A stretch of DNA of 64,000 nt from JAGVSZ01 sp963747775 (GTDB lineage: Bacteria > Pseudomonadota > Gammaproteobacteria > Burkholderiales > SG8-39), in contig CAVVGT010000004.1 in NCBI GenBank assembly GCA_963747775.1, positions 186,001 to 250,000 of the forward strand, read 5' to 3'. Position 1 is the stretch's first letter. The number at the start of each line of letters is the position of its first letter. A model generated the notes under the pieces. That model had not been told where the DNA came from, did no database searches, and worked only from the letters and a program-made list of their open reading frames with translations. Made by a program: the position numbers and the translations under genes. Positions 1-8,097 of this stretch are shown here, piece by piece.

Positions 1-963
1 AGCGAGCACCTGCACTGGTCCAAGTGGGAGGCGTACACCACCTGGCTGTCGGGGATGGGGCTCCTCGCGATCATCTACTGGTACGGCGCGAATGCCTATC
101 TCATCGACCGGTCGGTGATGGACCTGTCCGTACCGGCGGCGATCGCGATCTCGGCCGGCTCGCTGGTGATCGGCTGGGTGATCTACGACGCCCTCTGCAA
201 AGCGATCAGCCACGAGCTCGCGCTCTCGATCATCGTGTACGTCCTGCTGGTCGCGGCGGCGTGGGGCTACGGCCAGGTGTTCGGCGGACGCGCCGCCTAC
301 GTCCACGTCGGCGCCCTGATCGGAACGATCATGGTGTGGAACGTCTTCTTCCAGATCATTCCGGGGCAGAAGCAGATGGTGGCCGACATCCGCGCCGGCC
401 GCGAGCCCGACCCGAAGCCCGGCATCGTCGGCAAGCAACGCAGCGTCCACAACACCTACTTCACGCTGCCGGTGCTGCTCATCATGATCAGCAACCACTA
501 CCCGATGACGTACGGCAACAAGTACGGCTGGGCGATCCTCGCCGTCTTCATGCTCTCGGGCGCACTCATCCGGCAGTACTTCGTGCTGCGGCATGTCGGC
601 AAGAACCTGGTCGCGCTGCCGGCCGCCGCGGTGGCGCTCCTGCTGGGCGTCGCGGTGGCGATCGCGCCGGCACCGCGCAGCGCGGCGCCGGCCGCAGCCG
701 GCGTGAGCTTCGACGCAGTGCGGCCGATCATCGCCGAGCGTTGCGCCGTGTGCCACGCGGCCAAGCCGACCTTTCCGGGGTTCCAGCAACCGCCCGGCGG
801 CCTGACCTTCGACACGCCGGAGCAGATCAAAGCCGCGGCACCGCGCATCCACCAGCAGACGATCGCCACGCAGACGATGCCGATCGGCAACCTCACCAAG
901 ATGACCGACGACGAACGCGCGCTGCTCGGCAAGTGGCTTGCCGAGGGCGCGCCGCTCAAGTAG
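1..963 (+). CDS. puuD: Urate hydroxylase PuuD, 5'-truncated by window
   Basis: Integral-membrane urate hydroxylase that oxidises urate to 5-hydroxyisourate and hands electrons to its own cytochrome c domain. The frame is open from base 1, so the N-terminus lies outside the window and about 320 residues are visible. A series of hydrophobic segments fills roughly the first 220 residues, then an Ala/Pro-rich linker leads to a haem-binding CAVCH (bases 742-756) and a likely distal Met in QTMPIGN (bases 871-891). This membrane-plus-cytochrome layout is the hallmark of PuuD rather than soluble uricase. It is followed by a purine permease and an 8-oxoguanine deaminase, which supply its substrate. 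The stop is TAG. Confidence 0.93.
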   Translation, partial: SEHLHWSKWEAYTTWLSGMGLLAIIYWYGANAYLIDRSVMDLSVPAAIAISAGSLVIGWVIYDALCKAISHELALSIIVYVLLVAAAWGYGQVFGGRAAYVHVGALIGTIMVWNVFFQIIPGQKQMVADIRAGREPDPKPGIVGKQRSVHNTYFTLPVLLIMISNHYPMTYGNKYGWAILAVFMLSGALIRQYFVLRHVGKNLVALPAAAVALLLGVAVAIAPAPRSAAPAAAGVSFDAVRPIIAERCAVCHAAKPTFPGFQQPPGGLTFDTPEQIKAAAPRIHQQTIATQTMPIGNLTKMTDDERALLGKWLAEGAPLK

Positions 964-1029
964 CGCGCCGCGGCGATGAATAAGGGGAAGCGGCGCACCC
1001 TGCGTCGCGCAGAGTAGAAGGAGGCCGTC

Positions 1030-2421
1030 ATGGCAACGCCGAACGACGCCGTAGTGCGGAACGTGCATCCGGTCGACGAGGTGCTTCCGACCGGCAAGCT
1101 CTTTGTACTCGGCCTGCAGCACGTGCTGGTGATGTACGCGGGCGCCGTGGCCGTGCCCCTGATCCTCGGCGGCGCGCTGAAGCTGCCGAAGGACCAGGTT
1201 GCCCTGCTCATCAACGCCGACCTGTTCGCCTGCGGCGTCGTGACCCTGATCCAGGCGCTCGGCGTCTGGAAGTTCGGCATCCGGCTCCCCGTGATGATGG
1301 GGGTGACGTTCGCGTCCGTCGGCCCGATGCTCGCGATGGGCGCGGCGGCCGGCGGCGGCACCGCGGGCCTGTTGCTCATCTACGGCTCGGTCATCGGCGC
1401 CGGGATCATCGGCATCCTGATCGCGCCGCTGGTCAGCCGCATGCTCCCCCTGTTCCCGCCGGTCGTCACCGGCACGATCATCGCGGTGATCGGGATCACG
1501 CTGATGCGCGTCGGCATCAACTGGGCAGCGGGCAGCCCGAACCCGGCCGCACCGAACTACGGCGACCCGTTCCACCTCGGCGTCGCGCTGGTCGTGCTGG
1601 TTTCGATCCTGCTGATCGTGAAGTTCTTCCGCGGATTCCTCGGCAACATCGCCGTCCTCCTGGGGATCATCATCGGCTTCGTCATCGCGCTCGGGGCCGG
1701 GAAGGTCAGCTTCGCCGGCCTCGAGGAGGCAAGCTGGTTCGCGATCATCAAGCCCTTCCAGTTCGGGGTGCCGCAGTTCGACGGATTTGCGATCCTCACC
1801 ATGACGCTCGTGATGATCGTCGTCATGATCGAGTCGACCGGGATGTTCCTCGCGCTCGGCGAGCTGACCGACAAGAAGATCTCGCAGGACGACCTCACGC
1901 GCGGCCTGCGCACCGACGGCCTCGGAACGCTGATCGGAGGGATCTTCAACACCTTCCCCTACACCTCGTTCTCGCAGAACGTGGGGCTGGTCGGGGTGAC
2001 CGGCGTGCGCAGTCGCTGGGTGTGCGTGGCGGGCGGTCTCATCCTGCTCGCGTTCGGCCTGTTCCCGAAGATGGGCCACGTCGTGGCCTCCGTGCCGCAG
2101 TTCGTGCTCGGCGGCGCGGGGATCGTGATGTTCGGGATGGTCGCCGCAACCGGCATCCGCATCCTCGCTTCGGTGGACTACAAGTCGAGCCCGGCGAACC
2201 CGTACATCATCGCCATCTCGATCGGCTTCGGCATGATCCCGCTCGTGGCCGGCAATTTCTTCCAGCACATGCCGAAGGCGCTCGCGCCGCTCCTGCACAG
2301 CGGCATCCTGCTCGCCTCGATCGCGGCGGTGGTGCTCAACCTCTACTTCAACGGGTACAAGTCGCGCGCGCAGGCGGAGGCCGAAGCGAAGGCGGCCGCG
2401 GCGCACGCCGAGGCGGGCTGA
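1030..2421 (+). CDS. NCS2-family xanthine/uracil (purine) permease
   Basis: Nucleobase:cation symporter-2 family transporter of 463 residues, the usual length. It has about 12-14 hydrophobic segments and an NAT-type signature in FSQNVGLVGVTGV (about residues 315-327). The ATG follows an AAGGAGG-like Shine-Dalgarno (bases 1016-1023). It lies between puuD and an 8-oxoguanine deaminase, so uptake of urate, xanthine or a related oxopurine into the cytoplasm is the likely role. The exact substrate cannot be read from sequence. The C-terminal tail is charged and Ala/Glu-rich, as in many cytoplasmic tails of this family. Confidence 0.9.
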   Translation: MATPNDAVVRNVHPVDEVLPTGKLFVLGLQHVLVMYAGAVAVPLILGGALKLPKDQVALLINADLFACGVVTLIQALGVWKFGIRLPVMMGVTFASVGPMLAMGAAAGGGTAGLLLIYGSVIGAGIIGILIAPLVSRMLPLFPPVVTGTIIAVIGITLMRVGINWAAGSPNPAAPNYGDPFHLGVALVVLVSILLIVKFFRGFLGNIAVLLGIIIGFVIALGAGKVSFAGLEEASWFAIIKPFQFGVPQFDGFAILTMTLVMIVVMIESTGMFLALGELTDKKISQDDLTRGLRTDGLGTLIGGIFNTFPYTSFSQNVGLVGVTGVRSRWVCVAGGLILLAFGLFPKMGHVVASVPQFVLGGAGIVMFGMVAATGIRILASVDYKSSPANPYIIAISIGFGMIPLVAGNFFQHMPKALAPLLHSGILLASIAAVVLNLYFNGYKSRAQAEAEAKAAAAHAEAG

Positions 2422-2437
2422 TCCGCTCCGGACGCCG

Positions 2438-3799
2438 GTGACGATGCAGACGCTTCTGCTCCGGCATGCGCACGTCCTTTTCACGATGGACGACGCGCGC
2501 CGCGAGATCGCCGACGGCGCGGTGCTTATCCGCGGGAACCGCATCGAGCAGGTCGGGCCGACCGCCGCACTGCCGGCCGAAGCGGACGAGGTGCTCGACC
2601 TGCGCGGCCACGTGGTGCTGCCGGGGTTCGTCAACACGCATCACCACATGTACCAGAGCCTCACCCGCGCGGTGCCGGCCGCGCAGGACGCGGAGCTCTT
2701 CGGCTGGCTGAAGACGCTCTACCCGATCTGGGCGCGCCTCACGCCCGACATGGTCCGCACCTCGACGCTCACCGCGATGGCCGAGCTCATCCTGTCCGGA
2801 TGCACTACGTCGAGCGATCACCTCTACATCTACCCGAACGGCTGCCGGCTCGACGACACGATTGGCGCGGCGGCCGAGATCGGCATGCGCTTCCACGCCA
2901 CGCGCGGCAGCATGAGCGTCGGCGAGAGCGCGGGCGGGCTGCCGCCGGACGCCGTGGTCGAGCGGGAAGACGCGATCCTGCGCGACTCCCGCCGCGTGAT
3001 CGAAACCTTTCACGAGCGCGACCGCTTCGCGATGCTGCGCATCGCGCTCGCGCCTTGCTCGCCTTTCTCGGTGAGCCGCGAGCTGATGCGCGAATCGGCC
3101 GCGCTCGCCGCGAGCTACGGCGTCGGCCTGCACACGCACCTCGCGGAGAACGTGAGCGACATCGCCTACAGCCGCGAGCACTTCGGAATGACGCCGGCCG
3201 AGTACGCCGAGGATCTGGGCTGGGTCGGCAACCATGTCTGGCACGCCCACTGCGTCCGGCTCGACGCGCCCGGGATCGCGCTGTTTGCGCGCACCGGCAC
3301 CGGCGTCGCGCATTGCCCCTGCTCCAACATGCGGCTCGCCTCGGGGATCGCGCCGGTGCGGGCGATGCTCGACGCCGGCGTGAAGGTCGGGCTCGGCGTC
3401 GACGGGAGCGCGTCGAACGACGGCGCCGACCTGCTCGGCGAAGCGCGCCAGGCGCTGCTGCTCCAGCGCGTCGGCTTCGGACCCGCGGCACTTTCGGCGC
3501 GCGAGGCGCTGGCACTCGCCACGCGCAGTGGAGCGGGCGTGCTCGGACGCGACGACGTCGGGTGCATCGCGCCGGACATGGCGGCGGACATCGTCGCATT
3601 CGATCTGAACACGCCCGGCTTTGCGGGCGCGTGGCACGACCCGGTCGCGGCACTCGTGTTCTGCGCGCCGGCGCGCGTGTCGCTGAGCGTGATCAACGGA
3701 CGCGTCGTCGTGCGCGATGGCCGGCTCACGGCGCTCGAGCTCGAGCCGCTGCTCGAGCGGCACAACCGCTTCGCTCGGGAGCTCGTCGATGCGAGCTAG
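2438..3799 (+). CDS. 8-oxoguanine deaminase (amidohydrolase superfamily)
   Basis: Metal-dependent amidohydrolase of 453 residues, close to 8-oxoguanine deaminases and AtzB-like aminohydrolases; it converts 8-oxoguanine to urate plus ammonia. Visible ligand motifs are NTHHHMYQ (about residues 66-73), HTHLAE, HAHCVRL and the Asp in LGVDGSASND. The GTG start at 2438 is followed two codons later by an ATG (2444), and either could be used; no strong Shine-Dalgarno precedes them. It starts 16 bases after the permease stop, suggesting co-transcription. Its product is the substrate of PuuD upstream, which strongly supports the assignment over other ATZ/TRZ deaminases. Confidence 0.85.
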   Translation: MTMQTLLLRHAHVLFTMDDARREIADGAVLIRGNRIEQVGPTAALPAEADEVLDLRGHVVLPGFVNTHHHMYQSLTRAVPAAQDAELFGWLKTLYPIWARLTPDMVRTSTLTAMAELILSGCTTSSDHLYIYPNGCRLDDTIGAAAEIGMRFHATRGSMSVGESAGGLPPDAVVEREDAILRDSRRVIETFHERDRFAMLRIALAPCSPFSVSRELMRESAALAASYGVGLHTHLAENVSDIAYSREHFGMTPAEYAEDLGWVGNHVWHAHCVRLDAPGIALFARTGTGVAHCPCSNMRLASGIAPVRAMLDAGVKVGLGVDGSASNDGADLLGEARQALLLQRVGFGPAALSAREALALATRSGAGVLGRDDVGCIAPDMAADIVAFDLNTPGFAGAWHDPVAALVFCAPARVSLSVINGRVVVRDGRLTALELEPLLERHNRFARELVDAS

Positions 3800-3802
3800 G
3801 CG

Positions 3803-4696
3803 TCAGCCGCGAGTGGCGGAAAAGTGGGCGGCGATTGCGCCCGCGGTCGTGATCCAGACCGTCTCGCGTCGGCCCGCGATGTGCCGCAGTGCGCGGCGCA
3901 GGTGGCGGAGCCGGAACGGCTGGCCGACCACGTATGAGTGCAGCGCGATGCCCATGACGAGCGGTGCGTCGGCCGACTGCTCGAGCATCTCGTCGAACTG
4001 GTCGACGATCATGTTCGCGAACGCGTCGGCACCGACCCGACGCCCGACGATCGCGCTCGAGTCGTTCAACTCCTGCGGGTACGGGACCGCGAGGAGGCGT
4101 CCGGCCCGCGTCGAGATCCAGACCGGCTGGTCGTCGGCGCACCAGTCCAGGACATAGGTGTAGCCAGCCTCGCGCAGCAGATCGGGCGTCACGGTGGTCT
4201 CGGCGATCCACGGGCCGAGCCAGCCCGCCGGGCGGCGACCTTCGTGGCGCGTGATCGTCTCGGTGGCCTCGCCGATCAGCCCGCGTTCGGCGGCCTCGTC
4301 GAGGTCGCTCTGGCGCTCGGAGTTGCTCCGCCCGTGCGCGGCGATCTCGTCCCCGCGCGCGCGAAACGCGGCCACGAGCTCCGGACAATGTGCATAGAGG
4401 TCGGAGTTGACCAGCACCGTCGCGGGCAGATCCACTTCGCCGAACAGCCGGGCGAGGCGCCATCCGCCGACGCGGTTGCCGTACTCGCGCCACGAGTGGT
4501 TGAGCACGTCGGGTTGCGGCATGCCCGGCACCAGCTCCTCAACGAGCCCTTCCCCGAAGGCGTAGTGCTCAAGGTTGAGCGCGACGTAAACCGCGAGCCG
4601 CTTTCCGCCGGGCCAGTCGAACCGCGCGCGGCCGACGATCGGGGAATAGTCGTAGCGGCCGTGCGAGCGCAGCCGCCCGTTCGTGCGCGTGATCAC
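3803..4696 (-). CDS. PuuE-like polysaccharide deacetylase-fold hydrolase
   Basis: NodB/polysaccharide-deacetylase fold protein of 297 residues, related to the cofactor-independent allantoinase PuuE encoded at 25.6-26.5 kb. It begins with GTG at 4696, giving a GTGA overlap with the upstream racemase-like gene, so the two are probably translationally coupled. In the region matching the PuuE HGWRWIH motif this protein reads AHGRSNSERQ: the first His (about 121) is kept, but the second is replaced by Glu (about 127). It may hydrolyse a cyclic amide or ureide other than allantoin. It is the last gene of the leftward gntR/racemase-like/deacetylase operon, and its 3' end nearly abuts the convergent 8-oxoguanine deaminase gene. 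Confidence 0.8.
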   Translation of the reverse strand: MITRTNGRLRSHGRYDYSPIVGRARFDWPGGKRLAVYVALNLEHYAFGEGLVEELVPGMPQPDVLNHSWREYGNRVGGWRLARLFGEVDLPATVLVNSDLYAHCPELVAAFRARGDEIAAHGRSNSERQSDLDEAAERGLIGEATETITRHEGRRPAGWLGPWIAETTVTPDLLREAGYTYVLDWCADDQPVWISTRAGRLLAVPYPQELNDSSAIVGRRVGADAFANMIVDQFDEMLEQSADAPLVMGIALHSYVVGQPFRLRHLRRALRHIAGRRETVWITTAGAIAAHFSATRG

Positions 4697-5442
4697 TTCC
4701 CCGCCTTGCCGAACGAGCGTGCGATCGCCGGCTCCACGTCGACCAGCTCGCGGCCGCCCGGCGTGGCGTAGCTGCCGGCTCGGGGCTTCGGGAAGCGCAG
4801 CGCCGCGAGGACCTCCGCCTGGCGGACCCCGCACACCAGGCAGTCGACCATCGGCACCGGCACGTCCTTCTGCAGCCGCGCCGGCACGCCGGCCATCACC
4901 GCCCCGGTGACCAGGATCACTTCCGCGCCGTCGCGCTCGATCAGATCGCCTGCGGCCGCGACGATCTCGCGATCGAGTTCGGGATGCGCGCCGGGGCCGT
5001 ACGCGGCCGTGCTCTCGAGGACGCGCCAGCCCGCAATGCGCGAGGCAAGGCCGTAGCTCGTCACCAGCTCCTTGTACAAGGGCAGCACGCGCCGACCGAA
5101 GGTCACGATCCCGATCGAGCCGCCGAGCATGCAGGCGGTGAGGAGCCCCGCTTCGGTCATCCCGACCACGGGGATGTCGAGCAGCTCGCGCGCACCGCGC
5201 AGGCCGGTGTCGTAGGACACACCGATGACGACCGCGTCGCATCCGGGTGCGTGCCGCGCCACGAGCGCGATGGTCGAGTGCTCGCCGATCGCGTGCTCGG
5301 CGCGAGTCCCGATCACCCGTCCGCCGAACGTCCCGGTGACGGCGACGATCTCGGTGCCCGGCGAGGCGCTCGCGCGCGCGGCGGCAGCGACCTTCTCGGT
5401 GACGACATCGGAGGTGTTGGCGTTGAGGACGAGGATGCGCAT
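4693..5442 (-). CDS. Asp/Glu (hydantoin) racemase-superfamily protein lacking both catalytic Cys
   Basis: Hydantoin/allantoin-racemase-type fold, 249 residues, starting at MRILVLNANTS with an AAAGGGG ribosome site 8 bases upstream. An upstream in-frame ATG at 5463 is less likely because it lies before the Shine-Dalgarno. Family members use two cysteines, in ACFxDPG-like and LGCAGM-like motifs. Here the matching positions read IGVSYDTG (Val75) and VTGAVM (Gly180). The fold is therefore clear, but racemase chemistry is doubtful. It sits between a GntR regulator and a PuuE-like hydrolase, which points to a ureide or hydantoin substrate. An isomerase, decarboxylase or binding role is possible. 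Confidence 0.8.
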   Translation of the reverse strand: MRILVLNANTSDVVTEKVAAAARASASPGTEIVAVTGTFGGRVIGTRAEHAIGEHSTIALVARHAPGCDAVVIGVSYDTGLRGARELLDIPVVGMTEAGLLTACMLGGSIGIVTFGRRVLPLYKELVTSYGLASRIAGWRVLESTAAYGPGAHPELDREIVAAAGDLIERDGAEVILVTGAVMAGVPARLQKDVPVPMVDCLVCGVRQAEVLAALRFPKPRAGSYATPGGRELVDVEPAIARSFGKAGK

Positions 5443-5455
5443 GGCCGGTACCCCT

Positions 5456-6208
5456 TTAGGCAAACGCCGCTTCGAGGTCGACTTCGCGCTCGCCGTCGCG
5501 ATTGAGGTCGAGCGCGGCCTCGACGTGATTGAGATGCTCGATCATCCGTTGCGCCGCTTCGTCGGCGTCGTGGCGCTCGATCGCGTCGATCAGGTCGCTG
5601 TGCTCGTGGTACGGGCACGCGGGCACGAGCGGCGAGTCGTACAGGATGATCACGAGGCAGGTGAGCGACTCCAGCTCGCGCATGGTGCGCACGATGAGCG
5701 AATTGCCGACCATTTCCGCGATCAGCTGGTGGAAATCGCCCGAGAGCCGGATGATCGAGCGGCGGTCGTTCGCCGCGCGCGCCTCCGACTCGAGCGTCAC
5801 GTGCGCGCGCAGCTTCGCGACCTGCGCCGGGGTGGCGCTGGCCGCGAGCTGCCGGATCAGCCACGGCTCGATCAGCCGGCGCGCCTCGAACACCTCGCGC
5901 GCCTCCGCCACCGACGGACTGGACACGAACGCACCCCGGTTGTGGAAGACGGTCACGATCCCGTCGTGCGCGAGACGCGCGATCGCCTGCCGGATCTTGG
6001 TGCGGCTCACGCCGAACACCGCGGCGAGCTTCTCCTCGACGAGCTGCGTCCCGGGCAGCAGCCGGCGTTCGCTGATCGCCGTGACGATGCGCTCGTGGAT
6101 CTGGATGACGGAGATCGGTTTGGGCCGCTTCGCGCCGCGTGCGCGCACCCCGATCGGGCGATCGGCCCCGTCAGCGTGCATGCGTAAGGTCTTGGTCGAC
6201 ATCGTCAT
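5456..6208 (-). CDS. GntR-family (FCD-type) transcriptional regulator
   Basis: GntR/FadR-type regulator of about 250 residues, with an N-terminal winged helix (IHERIVTAISERRLLPG then GVSRTKIRQAIARLAHDG) and an all-helical FCD ligand domain rich in His/Asp/Glu (GDFHQLIAEM, YHEHSDLIDAI). ATG at 6208 is annotated; a second ATG two codons later (6202) has better spacing from AGAGGG and may be the real start. It leads the leftward operon with the racemase-like and deacetylase genes and is divergent from the first TRAP operon. The shared 250-bp gap contains palindromes that are good operator candidates. A paralogue lies at 29.0-29.8 kb. The likely ligand is a purine-breakdown intermediate (inference). 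Confidence 0.9.
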   Translation of the reverse strand: MTMSTKTLRMHADGADRPIGVRARGAKRPKPISVIQIHERIVTAISERRLLPGTQLVEEKLAAVFGVSRTKIRQAIARLAHDGIVTVFHNRGAFVSSPSVAEAREVFEARRLIEPWLIRQLAASATPAQVAKLRAHVTLESEARAANDRRSIIRLSGDFHQLIAEMVGNSLIVRTMRELESLTCLVIILYDSPLVPACPYHEHSDLIDAIERHDADEAAQRMIEHLNHVEAALDLNRDGEREVDLEAAFA

Positions 6209-6456
6209 TCGCCCTCTAGGCCTTGCATCGGTGCGCCGCGGCAATTTCGTGCAATAACTTGGTGCACGCATTGTACACAGTCAAGCAGTCCAATAGCCAC
6301 GCCAACCCCCTGCTACGATGCAACTTTTTACGGCGCACCGCAGTCCGTATCATTGACGGCGGTCAATGATACGGAAGATTGGATGCAATATGGTGCCGAC
6401 TTCGTGCACTATTTCGGCGCGCCAGCCGGCGCACCTTTTTTGAAGGGGACTGCCTC
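6209..6456. promoter_or_regulatory. Divergent control region between gntR and TRAP operon
   Basis: A 248-bp region between two divergent operons. It contains a perfect 14-bp inverted repeat (see next entry), a TGTACA core at 6272-6277 in the context ATTGTACACAG, and several copies of GTGCA/TGCAC, the first pair flanking ATAACTTGG at 6250-6268. It is noticeably AT-richer than the genes around it. FCD-type GntR proteins usually bind short palindromes of the form GT-N-AC, so the TGTACA site is a candidate for autoregulation and for control of the TRAP genes. No clear -35/-10 pair could be assigned with confidence. Confidence 0.55.
6344..6375. promoter_or_regulatory. Perfect 14-bp inverted repeat, operator candidate
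   Basis: The left arm TCCGTATCATTGAC (6344-6357) and right arm GTCAATGATACGGA (6362-6375) are perfect reverse complements separated by four bases (GGCG). The arms are AT-rich compared with the flanks. The element sits about 80 bp upstream of the TRAP binding-protein ATG. It could be a protein-binding operator or an RNA stem-loop in the leader; there is no T-run after it, so it does not look like an intrinsic terminator. Confidence 0.6.
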
Positions 6457-7455
6457 ATGACTGCCCGACTTGCCTGGACTCTCGCCGGAGTGATCGTTGC
6501 AGGGACCGTCGCCAGCACTGCGCTCGCGCAGGAAAAGCTCCGCATCGCCGGCAACTTCGTTCCCGACCACTCCTCCAGCATCGCGATCCAGCAGTTCAAG
6601 AAGGAGGTCGAGCAGGCCACCCAGGGCAAAGTCGTCATCGAGGTGTTCGACAACATGCAGCTCGGCGGCGCGCAGGAGAACGTGAGCCAGACGCGCGCCG
6701 GCACGATCGCGATGACCTGGGTCGGCATGGCGTTCCTCTCCCGCACGGTGCCCGAGCTCGAGGCGGTGAGCCTCCCGTTCCTCTTCCCGAACCGCGAAGT
6801 GGCCTACAAGGTCATGGACGGCCCGATCGGCGAGGCGATCGAGAAGCGCATGAACGACAAGGGTTTCGTGTCGCTGGGGTTCATGGAGCTCGGCCCGCGC
6901 CAGGTGACCAACAGCCAGCGCCCGATCAAGACCATGGCCGACCTCAAGGGCCTGAAGATCCGGCTGCAGCCGAACGAGACCCATCTCGCGACGTTCCGCG
7001 CGCTTGGCGCGAATCCGGTGGCGATGGACATCCGCGAGGTGTATTCGGCGATGGAGCAAAAGGTGATCGACGGGCACGAGAACCCGTACAACCTGATTCT
7101 CGCGAGCCGCTTCTTCGAGGTGCAGAAGTACGTCTCGAACACCGCCCACTTCTTCGACTTCATCGCGGTGGTCGCGAACAAGAAGAAGTTCGACTCGCTC
7201 CCGCCCGACGTGCAGAAGACGATCCGGACGGCGATGAAGAACGCAATCGCCTCGCAGCGCGCCGCCGCGGTCAAGGCCGACGCGGATGCGCTGGCCGAGC
7301 TGCAGAAGAAAGGCATGCAGTACGACGCCATGCCGGCGGCCGAACGCGAGGCGATGCGCAAGGCGACCGCGGGCGTCGTCGACGACATCAAGAAGCGCGT
7401 TGGCGCCCCGCTCGTGGACCAGGTGCTCGCGGAAACCAAGAAGGCCGGCGGCTGA
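6457..7455 (+). CDS. TRAP transporter DctP-type substrate-binding protein
   Basis: Periplasmic solute-binding subunit of a tripartite (TRAP) transporter, 332 residues. It has a classical signal peptide (MTARLAWTLAGVIVAG, cleavage near STALA-Q). Family features follow: FDNMQLGGAQENVSQTRAG, the SLPFLF segment, and the conserved GLKIRLQPNETHL stretch with the Arg that typically pairs with a substrate carboxylate. ATG 6457 is chosen because GAAGGGGA precedes it by 7 bases and the signal peptide starts there. It is first in a DctP-DctQ-DctM operon divergent from a GntR regulator. The substrate is probably a carboxylated intermediate of purine or ureide breakdown (inference from context). Confidence 0.93.
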   Translation: MTARLAWTLAGVIVAGTVASTALAQEKLRIAGNFVPDHSSSIAIQQFKKEVEQATQGKVVIEVFDNMQLGGAQENVSQTRAGTIAMTWVGMAFLSRTVPELEAVSLPFLFPNREVAYKVMDGPIGEAIEKRMNDKGFVSLGFMELGPRQVTNSQRPIKTMADLKGLKIRLQPNETHLATFRALGANPVAMDIREVYSAMEQKVIDGHENPYNLILASRFFEVQKYVSNTAHFFDFIAVVANKKKFDSLPPDVQKTIRTAMKNAIASQRAAAVKADADALAELQKKGMQYDAMPAAEREAMRKATAGVVDDIKKRVGAPLVDQVLAETKKAGG

Positions 7456-7551
7456 CCGACGGCGGAGCACAAGCGAATCCGCTTCCTCGGCCGCACGCCG
7501 GGGGAACAACCGGGAGGCGCGGTCCTCCAGTCTCACACGCAAGGAGAGGAG

Positions 7552-8097
7552 ATGTCGGTTGAGCTGTCGTTCAATCCGGTCGCCGCAGCCGGCTGGCGCC
7601 GCCCGTATGCGCTGGCCCTCGCCGCGCTGGATTTCGCCGCGGCGTGGACCATCGTCGGTCTGGTCACGGTGATGGTCGTGGTCGTATCCGTGCAAGTGTT
7701 CATGCGCTATGCGCTCAACAGCTCGGTCGGCTGGTCGGACGAGATCTCGCGCCTGATGTTCGTGTGGTCGATCTTTCTCGCCATCCCGCTCGGCATCAAG
7801 CTCGGCGTCCACATCGGGATCGAGATGCTGACGGCCCGATTTCCGCCGCGCGTCCAGGACGTGCTCGGCCGCGCCGTCGCGCTCGCCAGCGCGGCCCTCA
7901 TGGCGCTGGTCTGCTACGAAGCCGCGTGGATCACGTGGGACCAGTGGGACGAGCAGATGGCCTCGGTCAACGCCAGCGCTGGGCTGTTCATCCTCGCGCT
8001 CGCGCTCGGCTGCGGGCACTCGGCCCTCCACCTGCTCTGGATCGCCCTGACCGGCAAGCCCAAGGCGGACGAGGAGATCGCGAAGGAACTCGCCTGA
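7552..8097 (+). CDS. TRAP transporter small permease (DctQ)
   Basis: Small membrane subunit of the first TRAP system, 181 residues with four predicted transmembrane helices. It contains the family motif around SVQVFMRYALNSSVGWSDEI and LMFVWSIFLAIPLGIKLGVH. An AAGGAGAGGAG ribosome site lies just upstream. Its stop overlaps the ATG of the large permease (TGATG), indicating translational coupling and roughly equal synthesis of the two membrane subunits. The 96-bp gap after the binding-protein gene is typical where the binding protein is made in excess. Confidence 0.92.
   Translation: MSVELSFNPVAAAGWRRPYALALAALDFAAAWTIVGLVTVMVVVVSVQVFMRYALNSSVGWSDEISRLMFVWSIFLAIPLGIKLGVHIGIEMLTARFPPRVQDVLGRAVALASAALMALVCYEAAWITWDQWDEQMASVNASAGLFILALALGCGHSALHLLWIALTGKPKADEEIAKELA

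Noticed and set aside
2348..3763. Long minus-strand frame opposite the 8-oxoguanine deaminase
   Set aside because: No domain, biased composition, and the plus-strand gene is secure.
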